Assembly: GCF_001468285.1 (NCBI RefSeq)
Contig: NZ_LNSB01000008.1
Location: 52,225 to 116,224, forward strand
Length of the DNA stretch: 64,000 bases
Source: Sphingopyxis sp. HIX
GTDB lineage: Bacteria; Pseudomonadota; Alphaproteobacteria; Sphingomonadales; Sphingomonadaceae
Direction of reading: 5' to 3'
The notes under the pieces are model-generated. The model was not told where the DNA came from. It saw only the letters and a list, made by a program, of their open reading frames with translations, and ran no database searches. Shown in pieces: positions 8,565 to 17,747 of the stretch. The position numbers and the translations under genes are program-made. Position 1 is the first letter of the stretch; the number at the start of each line of letters is the position of its first letter.

Positions 8565-9367
8565 CCGAACTGCGCCCAGTCGGTCTCGCCCTCGAACACG
8601 CGCGTCGCGGCGCCGCTCATCACGATCGACTCGCCCGGCGCCCAGCGGATGACGAGGTCGCCGCCGGGCAGCGACACCGTCACCGGCGACTTGACCTTGC
8701 CCGCGCGGATCGCCGCGACCGCCGTTGCACAAGCACCCGTGCCGCACGCCTGCGTCAGCCCCACGCCGCGCTCCCACACGCGCAGCTGCAGGCAGTCGGG
8801 GCCGTCGAGGCTCGCGACATTGACGTTGACGCGCTCGGGGAACAGCGGGTCGGTCTCGATCCGCGGGCCGAGCTCGCCCAATGCCACCGCATCGGCCTCG
8901 GGCACGAAAAAGATGATGTGCGGATTGCCGACATTGACCGCGGCGCCATGCTCCAGCTCGTCCCACGCGACGGGCATGTCGCGCGTGTCCATCGGCATCG
9001 CGAGCGGGATATGCTCCCAGTCGAACACCGGCTCGCCCAGCACCACCTCGGCGCCGCCATCGGCCGGCGTCACGCGCAGCATGCCGCCCAGCGTCTCGAT
9101 CACCGACGGCTGGCCGAGCAAGGTCGCGACGCAGCGCGTCGCATTGCCGCACGCCTCGACCTCGCCGCCGTCGGCGTTGAAGATGCGCATCCGCACATCG
9201 GCATGCGTCGAGGGTTCGAGCAGGATCAGCTGGTCGCAGCCGATGCCGTGGCGCCGGTCGGCAATCGCATGCGCGCGCGCCGGGGTCATCTCGACCACGC
9301 TCTCGCGCGCGTCGATCACGACGAAGTCGTTGCCGAGGCCATGCATCTTGGTGAAGCGATCCGCCAT
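8561..9367 (-). CDS. dapF: diaminopimelate epimerase
   Basis: 268 aa. It interconverts LL- and meso-diaminopimelate for lysine and peptidoglycan synthesis. Both catalytic cysteines are visible: C73 in EACGNATRC and C208 in QACGTGAC. The N-terminal KMHGLGNDFVVID is canonical. It is the first gene of the minus-strand operon dapF-mtaB-ftsY-ispZ-PuuD-like. Only 34 bases separate its start from the DUF559 gene. asd, from the same pathway, lies at 22.2 kb. Confidence 0.96.
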   Translation of the reverse strand: MADRFTKMHGLGNDFVVIDARESVVEMTPARAHAIADRRHGIGCDQLILLEPSTHADVRMRIFNADGGEVEACGNATRCVATLLGQPSVIETLGGMLRVTPADGGAEVVLGEPVFDWEHIPLAMPMDTRDMPVAWDELEHGAAVNVGNPHIIFFVPEADAVALGELGPRIETDPLFPERVNVNVASLDGPDCLQLRVWERGVGLTQACGTGACATAVAAIRAGKVKSPVTVSLPGGDLVIRWAPGESIVMSGAATRVFEGETDWAQFG

Positions 9368-9401
9368 ATCCCGCGCATGTAAGGCGGCGGGGCGGCGAAG
9401 T

Positions 9402-9827
9402 CTAGCGAGGCGGGCTGATCGGGCGCGACCGTGGCCGTCTAATTCTCCCCTCCCTGGAAGGGAGGGGTTGGGGGTGGGTGTCGCCGAGGCACTCGGCGAC
9501 GTGCGCCAACACGGTCTGCGCGGCGCCTTCGGGATTGCTTATCACATCGCTGTTCCAGAGCCGGATCACGCGCCAGCCGTTCGTCTCAAGATACGCCGTG
9601 CGCGTGGCATCGTAATCTTGCTGACCGACATGCTGGCTGCCGTCGAGCTCGACTGCCAGTTTCGCTTCGCGGCATGCCAGATCGATGATGTAGTTCCCGA
9701 CGACCAGCTGCCGCGTGAATGCAGGCCGGTAGCGCGATAGCAGCCGCCACAGCTTCCGTTCAGCCGGCGTCGAATCGCGCCGCAATCGGCGCGCGCGTTC
9801 GGTCATCTCGGGCGGGACGCGGTGCAT
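9402..9827 (-). CDS. DUF559 (Vsr-like) endonuclease domain protein
   Basis: 141 aa. Family hallmarks are RRDSTPAERKLWRLL near the start, NYIIDLACREAKLAVELDGSQH (PD-(D/E)XK-like core) and NGWRVIRLWNSDV. DUF559 proteins resemble very-short-patch repair nucleases, but their role is unknown. The C-terminal tail HPQPLPSREGRI is translated from a CTCCCTCC-type palindromic repeat at 9444-9479. A second inverted copy sits just upstream of the start at 9861-9897, so the gene is framed by inverted repeats, suggesting the gene and repeats move or persist together. Confidence 0.75.
   Translation of the reverse strand: MHRVPPEMTERARRLRRDSTPAERKLWRLLSRYRPAFTRQLVVGNYIIDLACREAKLAVELDGSQHVGQQDYDATRTAYLETNGWRVIRLWNSDVISNPEGAAQTVLAHVAECLGDTHPQPLPSREGRIRRPRSRPISPPR
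9444..9479. repeat. CTCCCTCC palindromic repeat, left copy
   Basis: TCTCCCCTCCCT-GGA-AGGGAGGGG followed by TTGGGGGTGGGT, forming the 3' coding end of the DUF559 gene. It is an inverted copy of 9861-9897. Confidence 0.75.
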
Positions 9828-9860
9828 GAAAGAAGAATAGAGCGGCGAGCTTCGCTCGCC

Positions 9861-9897
9861 AACCCACCCCCGGCCCCTCCCTTGCAGGGAGGGGAGA
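9861..9897. repeat. CTCCCTCC palindromic repeat, right copy
   Basis: The reverse complement matches 9444-9479 with only a few differences. A small hairpin GGCGAGC-TTC-GCTCGCC at 9844-9860 abuts it. It lies between the DUF559 start and the stop of the GGDEF-EAL gene and may terminate the latter. Confidence 0.75.
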
Positions 9898-9899
9898 TA

Positions 9900-11537
9900 C
9901 TATGCCGACCGCCGCCGCTCGTCCTCTGCCGCACCCGCATCGGGCGCCACCGGCGTGCGCAGCAGGCCGCGGTCGGCGAGCAGCTTCGCGGTCGCCATTG
10001 CCGACGCGGGTTTGCCATAATGCCAGCCCTGCGCCTTGGCACAGCCGAGGCGGGTCAGTTCGATCGCGGTCGCCTCATCCTCGACGCCCTCGGCGGTGAT
10101 CGGCATCGCCAGGCTCTCGCCCAGCCGCACGATCGCGACGACGATCGCCTGCGCATCGGGGCTGCCCTGCATCGCCGCGACGAAGCTCTTGTCGATCTTG
10201 ATCCGGTCGAAGGGCAGCGCGCGCAGATGCGACAGCGACGAATAGCCCGTCCCGAAATCGTCGAGGGAGAGCGACACGCCCTGGTTCTTGAGGCTGGTGA
10301 CGATCGAGCGCACCAGCGGCAGATTCTCGAACAGCGAGCTTTCGGTGATCTCGACCTCGAGCTGGCTCGCGGGGAACCCCGTCTCGACCAGCAGCTTGGT
10401 GAGCTTCTGGCTGAACCACGGATCTTTCAGCTGCTGCGGCGAGATATTGACCGCCAGCGTGATCGACGGGTCCCAGCCCTTGGCGATCTCCATCGCGTGG
10501 CGCACGACGCGCAGCGACAATTCGCCGATCAGCCCGCTTTCCTCGGCCACCGGAATGAAGCGGTCGGGCTCGACCATGCCATGCTCGGGCGAATCCCAGC
10601 GCATCAGCATCTCGAAACCGACCAGCCGGCCGGTCGCGATGTCGACCTGCGGCTCGAAGAAGGGGACGAACTCGTCGCGCGGCATGCCGCTGCGGATGCC
10701 GGTCTCGATCTGGTTGCGGACCTGCACCGCCATTTCCATGCCGGCCTCGAACCAGCAGAAGCGGTTCCGCCCCTCGTCCTTGCAATGATACATGGCGATG
10801 TCGGCCTGGCGCACCATAGTGTCCATCGAGATGTCGGCCGCGGTCGCCAGCGACAGGCCGATCGACGCGCCGATGCGGATCAGCTGGCCGTCGTGGGTCA
10901 CCGGCTCCTCGAGCGTCGCGACGATCTCGGCCGCCAGCGCCTCGATATGCGGCTTGCCCGCGGGTTCGAACACCAGCATCGCGACGAACTCGTCGCCGCC
11001 CAGCCGCGCCATCAGCGCGCTCGGCGGCAGCACCGCGGCGATGCGCTCGGCGGCGACCTTCAGCATGCGGTCGCCCGCGGCGTGGCCGTGGATGTCGTTG
11101 ACCGTCTTGAAATGGTCAAGGTCGAGCAGGAAGAGCGCGACATGGCGGCGCTCGGCGGCGGCGCTCTCGATCAGCGCCTGCCCCTGGTCGAGCATCGCGC
11201 GGCGGTTGAGGAAATCGGTGAGCGGGTCGCGGTCGGCGAGGTAGCGCGCCTGCTGCTCGGCCTCGGTGCGCGCGCGGATTTCGCGGTGGAGATCCTCGTA
11301 GCGGCGCCAGCCGAACAGGATCAGCGCGATGTTGAGGATCAGCGTCGCGGCGAGCACCTGGTCGGTGCCGCCGCCGATCCCCGACAGCGCGCGGACGACC
11401 GACTGCATGACATTGCTGCCGGTGCCGACGAACAGGATGATCGCGGCGACGACGATGCCGCCCGCGACGATATCGCGTTTCGCCCCCTCGGCGCGGTCGG
11501 GTGCTTTCGGCGGAGCGGCAGTCGCCATATTTCGCAT
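9900..11537 (-). CDS. membrane GGDEF-EAL protein (cyclic di-GMP metabolism)
   Basis: 545 aa. Two hydrophobic segments at about residues 23-42 and 60-76 precede a short coiled region, then a GGDEF domain (RLGGDEFVA, DPLTDFLNRRA) and an EAL domain. The EAL signature reads EML (FEMLMRW) with the glutamate kept. Downstream motifs NISPQQL, DDFGTGYSSL and ITAEGVED, which carry phosphodiesterase metal ligands, are intact. Both synthesis and hydrolysis of c-di-GMP are therefore possible. Start choice: ATG 11537 or ATG 11528 (MATAAPP), both near GGGGGA; the frame is open further upstream without support. It diverges from ffh. Confidence 0.88.
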   Translation of the reverse strand: MRNMATAAPPKAPDRAEGAKRDIVAGGIVVAAIILFVGTGSNVMQSVVRALSGIGGGTDQVLAATLILNIALILFGWRRYEDLHREIRARTEAEQQARYLADRDPLTDFLNRRAMLDQGQALIESAAAERRHVALFLLDLDHFKTVNDIHGHAAGDRMLKVAAERIAAVLPPSALMARLGGDEFVAMLVFEPAGKPHIEALAAEIVATLEEPVTHDGQLIRIGASIGLSLATAADISMDTMVRQADIAMYHCKDEGRNRFCWFEAGMEMAVQVRNQIETGIRSGMPRDEFVPFFEPQVDIATGRLVGFEMLMRWDSPEHGMVEPDRFIPVAEESGLIGELSLRVVRHAMEIAKGWDPSITLAVNISPQQLKDPWFSQKLTKLLVETGFPASQLEVEITESSLFENLPLVRSIVTSLKNQGVSLSLDDFGTGYSSLSHLRALPFDRIKIDKSFVAAMQGSPDAQAIVVAIVRLGESLAMPITAEGVEDEATAIELTRLGCAKAQGWHYGKPASAMATAKLLADRGLLRTPVAPDAGAAEDERRRSA

Positions 11538-11780
11538 GTCCCCCACAATCAGCGGCCCTTTTGCGCGCGAAGCGGTGAAATTTGCGTTAAGTTTGGAAGG
11601 CGCGCCTTCGCTTGCCTTTCGCCGCCATTTCCCGTAATGGCGCCCCCGTCCGGCGGCATATCGCGGCCGGGCATATCGACATCCGCGACGGAAAAACCTG
11701 TCCACGGATACCGCTGGTTGGCGAGGTTTCGCTCACCGGCGTGTTTTGCGTTGCGGGCGTCGAAAGCAAGGATTTTGGCT

Positions 11781-13247
11781 GTGTTCGATAGTCTGAGCAA
11801 CCGGCTTGGCGATGTTTTCGGAAAGCTCCGCGGCCGCGGCGCGCTGACCGAGGCCGACGTGCGCGCCGCGATGCGCGAAGTGCGAATCGCCCTGCTCGAG
11901 GCCGACGTCGCGCTGCCCGTCGTGCGCAGCTTCGTCGATCAGGTCACCGAACTCGCGATCGGCCAGAATGTCCTTCGCTCGGTCACCCCGGGCCAGCAGG
12001 TGGTCAAGATCGTCAGCGACGCGCTGACCGAAATGCTCGGCTCCGAAACCGCCGAGCTCGACCTCGCCGTCACCCCGCCCGCCGTCATCATGATGGTCGG
12101 CCTCCAGGGTTCGGGCAAGACCACCACCACCGCGAAGATCGCCAAGCGCCTCAAGGAAAAAGAGCGCAAGAAGGTGCTGATGGCGTCGCTCGACGTCAAT
12201 CGCCCCGCCGCGCAGGAACAGCTCGCCGTGCTTGGGGCACAGATCGACGTCGCGACGCTGCCGATCGTCGCCGGCCAGCAGCCCACCGAAATCGCCAGCC
12301 GCGCGCTGCAGGCGGCGAAGCTCCAGGGCTATGACGTCCTGATGCTCGACACCGCGGGCCGGCTCCACGTCGATCAGCAGTTGATGGACGAGATGCAGGC
12401 GGTGTCGCGCGCGGCGAACCCCGCCGAAACCCTGCTCGTCGTCGACAGCCTGACCGGCCAGGATGCGGTGCAGGTGGCGCAGCGCTTCACCGACCAGGTG
12501 CCGCTGACCGGCGTCGTGCTCACCCGCATGGACGGCGACGCGCGCGGCGGTGCCGCGCTCTCGATGCGCGCGGTCACCGGCAAGCCGATCAAATTCGCGG
12601 GCACCGGCGAAAAGCTCGACGGGCTCGAACTCTTCCAGCCGTCGCGCATCGCGGGCCGCATCCTCGGCATGGGCGACGTCGTCAGCCTCGTCGAGCGCGC
12701 CGCCGAAACGATCCAGGCCGAAGAGGCCGAGGCGATGGCGGCGAAGATGGCCAAGGGCCAGTTCGACCTCAACGACCTCCGCACCCAGCTCAACCAGATG
12801 CGCCGCATGGGCGGCCTCGGCGCGCTCGCGGGCATGATCCCCGGCCTCAAGAAGGCGCAGGTCGCCGCGGCGCAGGCGGGCGCCGACGACAAGACGCTCG
12901 TCCACTTCGACGCGATCATGGGCTCGATGACGCCGAAGGAACGGGCGAAGCCCGAAATCCTGACCGCGAAGCGCAAGATTCGCATCGCCAACGGCTCGGG
13001 CACCAACGTCCAGATGGTCAACAAGGTGCTCAAGATGCACCAGGAAATGTCGACCGCGATGAAGAAGATCCGCAAGATGGGCGGCCTCAAGGGGCTTGGT
13101 GCGCTGTTCGGCAAGGGCGGCGGCATTCCCGGCATGGGCGGCGGCGGCATGGGTGGTGGCGGAGGCGGTGGCCTCGGCGGCCTGCCCGGTCTCGGCGGCG
13201 GGGCGATCCCGCCCGAACTCGCCAACCTTATGAATAAAAAGAAATAA
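11781..13247 (+). CDS. ffh: signal recognition particle protein Ffh
   Basis: 488 aa starting at GTG 11781, chosen because [12 protein letters not shown] is the canonical N-terminus and AAGGA lies eight bases upstream. NG domain: [15 protein letters not shown] (about residue 107), [19 protein letters not shown] and [10 protein letters not shown]. The M domain includes the methionine-rich finger [17 protein letters not shown] and the SRP-RNA binding [19 protein letters not shown]. The C-terminus is an unusual glycine-rich run of about 30 residues followed by a lysine tail. It binds signal sequences at the ribosome and hands over to FtsY. First gene of the ribosomal cluster. Confidence 0.97.
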   Translation: MFDSLSNRLGDVFGKLRGRGALTEADVRAAMREVRIALLEADVALPVVRSFVDQVTELAIGQNVLRSVTPGQQVVKIVSDALTEMLGSETAELDLAVTPPAVIMMVGLQGSGKTTTTAKIAKRLKEKERKKVLMASLDVNRPAAQEQLAVLGAQIDVATLPIVAGQQPTEIASRALQAAKLQGYDVLMLDTAGRLHVDQQLMDEMQAVSRAANPAETLLVVDSLTGQDAVQVAQRFTDQVPLTGVVLTRMDGDARGGAALSMRAVTGKPIKFAGTGEKLDGLELFQPSRIAGRILGMGDVVSLVERAAETIQAEEAEAMAAKMAKGQFDLNDLRTQLNQMRRMGGLGALAGMIPGLKKAQVAAAQAGADDKTLVHFDAIMGSMTPKERAKPEILTAKRKIRIANGSGTNVQMVNKVLKMHQEMSTAMKKIRKMGGLKGLGALFGKGGGIPGMGGGGMGGGGGGGLGGLPGLGGGAIPPELANLMNKKK

Positions 13248-13294
13248 CCCGATCAACCGATTTTGAATTTGAATTAGAAAGAAGGACTTACATC

Positions 13295-13984
13295 ATGGCT
13301 ACCTCCATTCGCCTGTCGCGCGGCGGTTCGAAAAAGCGCCCCTATTACAAGATCGTCGTCGCCGATTCGCGCAGCCCGCGCGATGGCCGCTTCATCGAGC
13401 GTATCGGCAGCTACAACCCGCTGCTCGCCAAGGACAATCCGGAGCGCGTCAAGCTCGACACCGAGCGCGCTAAGCACTGGCTGAGCGTCGGCGCCCAGCC
13501 GAGCGACCGCGTCGCCCGCTTCCTCGACGCCGCGGGCGTCCAGGAACGCGCCGCGCGCAACAACCCGAACAAGGCGGTCCCGGGCGAGAAGGCCAAGGAA
13601 CGCGCCGAAGAGAAGGCGCAGAAGCTGGCTGACGCCGAGGAAGCCAAGGCTGCCGCGGCGGCCGCTCCGGCGCCCGAACCCGAAGCCGTCGAAGAAGCCG
13701 CTCCCGAAGTGGCCGCTGAAGAAGCGCCTGCCGCCGAGGAAGCGCCCGTTGCCGAAGAAGCCGCCGCTCCCGAAGCCGCTGAATCGGACGCGACCGGTTC
13801 GGTGAAGAGCGAAGAGACCGCCGAAGCCGTCGCCGACGCGGTGGCCGAGGAAGTTCCCGCCGACGCGACCGCCGAAGACGCGGCCGCGATCGCCGAGGAA
13901 GTCGCCGAAGGCGGCCCGGTTGCCGAAGAAGCGCCCGCCGAGGAAGCTCCGGCTGCCGAAGGCGAAGAAGAAGCCAAGGCCTGA
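13295..13984 (+). CDS. rpsP: 30S ribosomal protein S16 with long acidic C-terminal tail
   Basis: 229 aa. Residues 1-80 are standard S16 ([31 protein letters not shown]). After about residue 85 comes a charged helix-like stretch and then about 130 residues of Ala/Glu/Pro repeats ([14 protein letters not shown]). Standard S16 is 78-90 aa and alphaproteobacterial versions are often extended, but this tail is longer than the domain itself. It is probably disordered and strongly acidic, unlike the basic core. AAGGA lies upstream of the ATG. Four bases separate its stop from the TTG start of rimM. Confidence 0.95.
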   Translation: MATSIRLSRGGSKKRPYYKIVVADSRSPRDGRFIERIGSYNPLLAKDNPERVKLDTERAKHWLSVGAQPSDRVARFLDAAGVQERAARNNPNKAVPGEKAKERAEEKAQKLADAEEAKAAAAAAPAPEPEAVEEAAPEVAAEEAPAAEEAPVAEEAAAPEAAESDATGSVKSEETAEAVADAVAEEVPADATAEDAAAIAEEVAEGGPVAEEAPAEEAPAAEGEEEAKA

Positions 13985-13987
13985 GCC

Positions 13988-14497
13988 TTGGCCGACGCAA
14001 ACCGCCCCGTCACCCTCGCCGCCATCGCCGGCGCGCATGGGGTGCGGGGCGAGGTGCGCCTCAAATTGTTCGGCGAAGGCGCGGAGGCTCTCCGCGCCTT
14101 TTCCGTTTTGAACGCAGGCGACCGCACGCTCACGCTCAAATCGGTGCGCCCCGCGAACCAGGGCGCGGTCGCGACTTTCGCCGAGGTCACCGACCGCAGC
14201 GCCGCCGAGGCGCTCCGCGGCACCATCCTCACCGTCCCGCGCTCGGCGCTGCCGCCGCTTGGCCCGGGCGAATATTATCACCATGACCTGATCGGCCTGC
14301 CGTGCGTCTCGACCGACGGCCGCGCGATCGGCCGCGTCGTCGCGGTCGAGAATTTCGGCGCCGGCGACATCCTCGAGATCGAGAAGCCCGCCGAAGCCAA
14401 CAAAAAGCCCGCGCGCTTCATGGTCCCGATGAACCCGCGCGCCGTGCCGGCGTGGGACGCCGACGGCGTGACGGTGGACGCGGCTTTCGTCGCATAG
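13988..14497 (+). CDS. rimM: ribosome maturation factor RimM
   Basis: 169 aa starting at TTG 13988, three bases after the rpsP stop, so translation is probably coupled. The RimM N-domain has AAIAGAHGVRGEVRLK, and the PRC-barrel C-domain has EYYHHDLIGLPCVSTDG and FMVPMNPRAVP. It assists assembly of the 30S head near S19. Normally followed by trmD and rplS, which here are about 5.9 kb away. Confidence 0.94.
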   Translation: MADANRPVTLAAIAGAHGVRGEVRLKLFGEGAEALRAFSVLNAGDRTLTLKSVRPANQGAVATFAEVTDRSAAEALRGTILTVPRSALPPLGPGEYYHHDLIGLPCVSTDGRAIGRVVAVENFGAGDILEIEKPAEANKKPARFMVPMNPRAVPAWDADGVTVDAAFVA

Positions 14498-14530
14498 ACA
14501 TCGTCCGTTTTGGGGTGGGGAGCGGACATA

Positions 14531-14722
14531 TCAATCCTCCCTGCGGCGAAGCCGTGGGGAGGGGGAGCGAGCGGAAAGAAGGAACGCGCGGGGCGCGTTG
14601 CTTCCCGCGAGGCCGCAGGGTGGTGGAGGGGTCGACGCCATAAACTCGGCTCAAGGCCGCCACCCCTCCACCATGCTTCGCATGGTCCCCCTCCCCATCG
14701 CTTCGCGACAGGGAGGATTAGG
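14531..14722. repeat. inverted pair of CTCCCTGCGGCG-type palindromic elements
   Basis: Left unit reads AATCCTCCCTGCGGCGAAGC ... GGGAGGGGG ... GGTGGAGGGG. The right unit, read on the minus strand, is ATCCTAATCCTCCCTGTCGC ... GGGAGGGGGACCATGC ... GGTGGAGGGG. A third copy closes the window at 63935-64000. Confidence 0.75.
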
Positions 14723-14754
14723 ATGACCGCTAACGCCCAATACCCGCCCCTCCG

Positions 14755-14899
14755 AAAAAACCGCTTTCCTAATAAATCCCGCCATGATCTACCCTGCCGG
14801 ATGAGGCTTATGTCCATCCGCAGCGTCACGCGCCGACGACGATCGCCGCTAACCCCTTGTTCGCGCACGCGATGGGGCGTCAACTTAGTCAACTTCCGC
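14755..14899 (+). repeat. dispersed ~145-bp element, copy A
   Basis: Begins AAAAAACCGCTTTCCTAATA, ends with the tandem GTCAACTT-A-GTCAACTT. It matches copy B (37570-37713, opposite strand) with about a dozen mismatches by eye. The first ~49 bases and last ~31 bases are identical; differences cluster in the middle. Confidence 0.85.
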
Positions 14900-14994
14900 G
14901 CGATATCTGTCGCCGGCCATCGCCGGACGAACGGTGGATTGCCGGCCCGCTGGTCCGCTGTTAGCGTCGCGCCCGCTTGTCAGGGAGGGTCCTC

Positions 14995-16503
14995 ATGCGG
15001 CTAAGATCGGGTCTGTTTTTTGCGGTCATCCTTGGTGCGTCCTTTCCCGCCGCCGCCGAGGACCCCGCCCCAAAAACCCTCGACCAGCTCGCGCCCGAGA
15101 TCGATGCGCTCTTCGCGAAATATCAGGCCGACGCGCATGTCCCGGGCCTCGTCTACGGCATCGTCCAGGACGGCAAGCTCGTCTATGTGAAGGGCGCCGG
15201 GGTGCAGGATCTCGACGCCAGGCGCCCCGTCACCGCCGACAGCCGTTTCCGCATCGCGTCGATGACCAAGGCCTTCACCGCGCTCGCGATCCTGAAGCTC
15301 CGCGACGACGGCAAGCTCCGCCTCGACGACCTCGCCGAGGATCATATTCCCGAGATGAAGGGCTGGACCTATCCGACCAAGGACAGCCCGCGGATCCGCA
15401 TCCGCGACCTGCTCCAGCATGTCGGCGGCTTCGTCACCGACGACCCGTGGGGCGACCGCCAGCAGGTCCTGCCGCAGGCCGACTTCACCAAGATGATCGC
15501 CGCGGGCGTGCCCTTCAGCCGCGTGCCGCAGGGGGCCCACGAATATTCGAATTTCGGCTATGCTTTGCTCGGCCGCATCGTCGCCAACGCCTCGGGCATG
15601 GCCTATACCGACTATGTCCAGAAGACGATCCTCACCCCGCTCGGCATGACCGCGAGCGGCTTCGATGTAACCAAAACCCCCAAGGAGCTCTATGCCCGCG
15701 GCTATCGCTGGGAGAATGACGCATGGGCGGCGGAGCCCGAGATGGCCGACGGCGCGTTCAACGCCATGGGCGGGCTGCAGGTCAGCGCCAACGACTATGC
15801 CAAATGGATCGCTTTCCTGCTCTCGGCCTGGCCGGCGCGCGACGACCCCGACACCGGCCCGGTTCGCCGCGCGACGGTACGCGAAATGGCGCAGGGGCTC
15901 AACTTCACCTCGGTAGCGAACCGCATCGGCGCCAGCGGCGCCGACGCGTGCAAGCAGAGCCTCGCCTATGGCATGGGCTGGCGCGTCGCACAGGATTGCG
16001 AGCTCGGCCTCACCATGGCGCATGGCGGCGGCTACCCCGGCTATGGCAGCCATGTGATGCTGATGCCCGAGACCGGCACCGGCGTCTTCGCGCTCGCCAA
16101 CCGCACCTATGCCGGCCCATCGGGGCCCGCCTGGGACAGCGCGGTGGCGATGGACAAGGCGGGGCTGCTCCAATGGCGCGACACACCCGCCTCGCCCGCG
16201 GTGACCGAGATGTTCGCCGCCGCGCAGGCCGCCTATGCCGCGGGCAATCTGGCGCCGCTCGACGGCAGGCTCGCGATGAATTTCCTGATGGACCGTTCGG
16301 CGGCCAATTGGGCGGCCGAGCTCGCGAAGCTCAAAGACCAGCTCGGCGCCTGCCCGACCGCCGAGCCGCTTGCGCCGATGGGTGCGATGGCGACCGCCTT
16401 CCGTCTCAACTGTGAAAAGGGCAAGCTCGACGGCATGCTCCTGCTCGCACCGACGACCCCCGTGACGATCCAGGCGCTGCGCCTCCGCGTCGTACCCGAC
16501 TAG
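14995..16503 (+). CDS. secreted serine hydrolase (class C beta-lactamase / esterase family)
   Basis: 502 aa with an N-terminal signal peptide (LRSGLFFAVILGASFPAAAE). Active-site motifs are SMTK (SxxK nucleophile, near residue 95), YSN (YxN) and HGGGYPG (replacing KTG). The family includes esterases, D-aminopeptidases and penicillin-binding-like proteins, and true lactamase activity is not implied. The C-terminal ~120 residues form an extra domain. The start at 14995 is set by AGGGAGG upstream. It ends in a 4-base tail-to-tail overlap with the next gene. Confidence 0.85.
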   Translation: MRLRSGLFFAVILGASFPAAAEDPAPKTLDQLAPEIDALFAKYQADAHVPGLVYGIVQDGKLVYVKGAGVQDLDARRPVTADSRFRIASMTKAFTALAILKLRDDGKLRLDDLAEDHIPEMKGWTYPTKDSPRIRIRDLLQHVGGFVTDDPWGDRQQVLPQADFTKMIAAGVPFSRVPQGAHEYSNFGYALLGRIVANASGMAYTDYVQKTILTPLGMTASGFDVTKTPKELYARGYRWENDAWAAEPEMADGAFNAMGGLQVSANDYAKWIAFLLSAWPARDDPDTGPVRRATVREMAQGLNFTSVANRIGASGADACKQSLAYGMGWRVAQDCELGLTMAHGGGYPGYGSHVMLMPETGTGVFALANRTYAGPSGPAWDSAVAMDKAGLLQWRDTPASPAVTEMFAAAQAAYAAGNLAPLDGRLAMNFLMDRSAANWAAELAKLKDQLGACPTAEPLAPMGAMATAFRLNCEKGKLDGMLLLAPTTPVTIQALRLRVVPD

Positions 16504-17747
16504 GCCGCGGCGATGAACACGACCCGGTCGCGCCCGCTTTCCTTCGCGGCATAGAGGTTGATGTCGGCCGATTTCATCGCCGCGCCGAAACTCGTCTCGC
16601 GCGCGATATGGACCAGCCCCATGCTCGCGGTCACCGGGCGCTGCAGCGCTGGCACCATCTGCGCGATATAGGCGCCGACGCGCTGGCGCAGCCGCTCGGC
16701 CTCGGTCGCGACCGCGCTCGCCTCGCAGCGGAAGAGCAGGGCGAATTCCTCGCCGCCGATCCGCGCCGCCATCGCGCTGCCCGATCCCAGCGCCACCCCC
16801 GCGGCAAAGATCACCCGGTCGCCGACGTCGTGGCCGTGGCGGTCGTTGATCGCCTTGAAATGGTCGAGATCGACGATCGCGATCGCGACCGGCGTTTCGG
16901 CCTTGTAGCTTTCCTCGATCGCGCGGCGGTTGGGGAGGCCCGTGAGCGGGTCGGTGTGTGCGATGACACGCATCGCTTCGGCTTGGGCCTGGGCCTCGGT
17001 GCGCTCGCGGCGAAGGCGGACGAGCCGGTCGAGGATGCCGAGCGCGGTGAGCATCACCTCGAGCCCCAGCGCGGGGAAGAGCAGGAAGAGAAAGGCGTCA
17101 AAGGGTGTGTTCAGCACGATGTCGTGGAACAGGCTCACCGCGTAAACGCCACCGATGCCGCTCCACGCCGCGGCCTGGTAGCGCGCGGTGCGGCTGCCGC
17201 GCAGCAACGCGATGACCACCGTCGCGACCCCCGTCACGAGCATCGCGACGAGCAGCAGGTTGCGGATGCCGAAATAGAGCGAGGAGGGTTCGGCCATCAC
17301 CGTCGCGGGCGTGGTCAGCAGGATCAGGAAGGGCGGCCAGCCGAGCAGGGGCAGCAGCCTTTTGGGGATCGTCCCGGGCTCGAGATAGGCGCGCAGGAAC
17401 GGCCCCGACACCGCGACGCCCAGGTCGAAGAAGACCGTGATCCACACCTGCCGCGCAAAGCCGTCGGGGGCGAGCGCGGCCCCCATCGCGAGCGGCGACA
17501 GCCCGATCGCCAGCGCCAGATAGGCGGCGGCGCGCATGCTCTGCCAGATCAGGAAACGCTCGCGCAGCAGCGCGTAGAAGGCGGCGTTGTAGGCGAGCGA
17601 GAAGAGCAGGAGCCCCAGGAAGATGCCGGTGAGCACGCCGTCCCAGGTCATGCTCGTCGCGTCGGCGAAGGAGGATTGCGCGTGCGCGGGAACCGCGGCG
17701 CCCAGCAGCGCCGCTCCGGTTCCCGATACTCGCGCCCATCGCGTCAT
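16500..17747 (-). CDS. membrane diguanylate cyclase (7TM-GGDEF)
   Basis: 415 aa. Signal-like N-terminus, then seven hydrophobic segments between residues ~35 and ~245 (7TMR-DISM-like), a short coiled coil and a GGDEF domain with DPLTGLPNRRA and RIGGEEFAL (active-site GGEEF). It synthesises cyclic di-GMP at the inner membrane. No RxxD inhibitory site is obvious upstream of GGEEF. It is the second c-di-GMP enzyme in the window, alongside a PilZ-type protein at 25.4 kb. Confidence 0.9.
   Translation of the reverse strand: MTRWARVSGTGAALLGAAVPAHAQSSFADATSMTWDGVLTGIFLGLLLFSLAYNAAFYALLRERFLIWQSMRAAAYLALAIGLSPLAMGAALAPDGFARQVWITVFFDLGVAVSGPFLRAYLEPGTIPKRLLPLLGWPPFLILLTTPATVMAEPSSLYFGIRNLLLVAMLVTGVATVVIALLRGSRTARYQAAAWSGIGGVYAVSLFHDIVLNTPFDAFLFLLFPALGLEVMLTALGILDRLVRLRRERTEAQAQAEAMRVIAHTDPLTGLPNRRAIEESYKAETPVAIAIVDLDHFKAINDRHGHDVGDRVIFAAGVALGSGSAMAARIGGEEFALLFRCEASAVATEAERLRQRVGAYIAQMVPALQRPVTASMGLVHIARETSFGAAMKSADINLYAAKESGRDRVVFIAAA

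Larger units (their letters stand above)
14498..14994. other. 497-bp non-coding repeat-rich spacer
   Basis: No gene is supported here. An open frame spanning 14510-15004 is only repeat translation. The region holds an inverted pair of CTCCCTGCGGCGAAGCC-type elements (14531-14722) and a full copy of the about 145-bp dispersed element (14755-14899). An AGGGAGG ribosome site for the next gene sits at its end. Confidence 0.8.

Noticed and set aside
9822..11780. N-terminal extension of Ffh
   Set aside because: The upstream part of the open frame is antisense to the GGDEF-EAL gene; the family N-terminus and AAGGA place the start at 11781.
14510..15004. Open frame spanning the repeat spacer before the serine hydrolase
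   Set aside because: It translates palindromes and the ~145-bp element; substitutions between copies are mostly non-synonymous, arguing against a protein.
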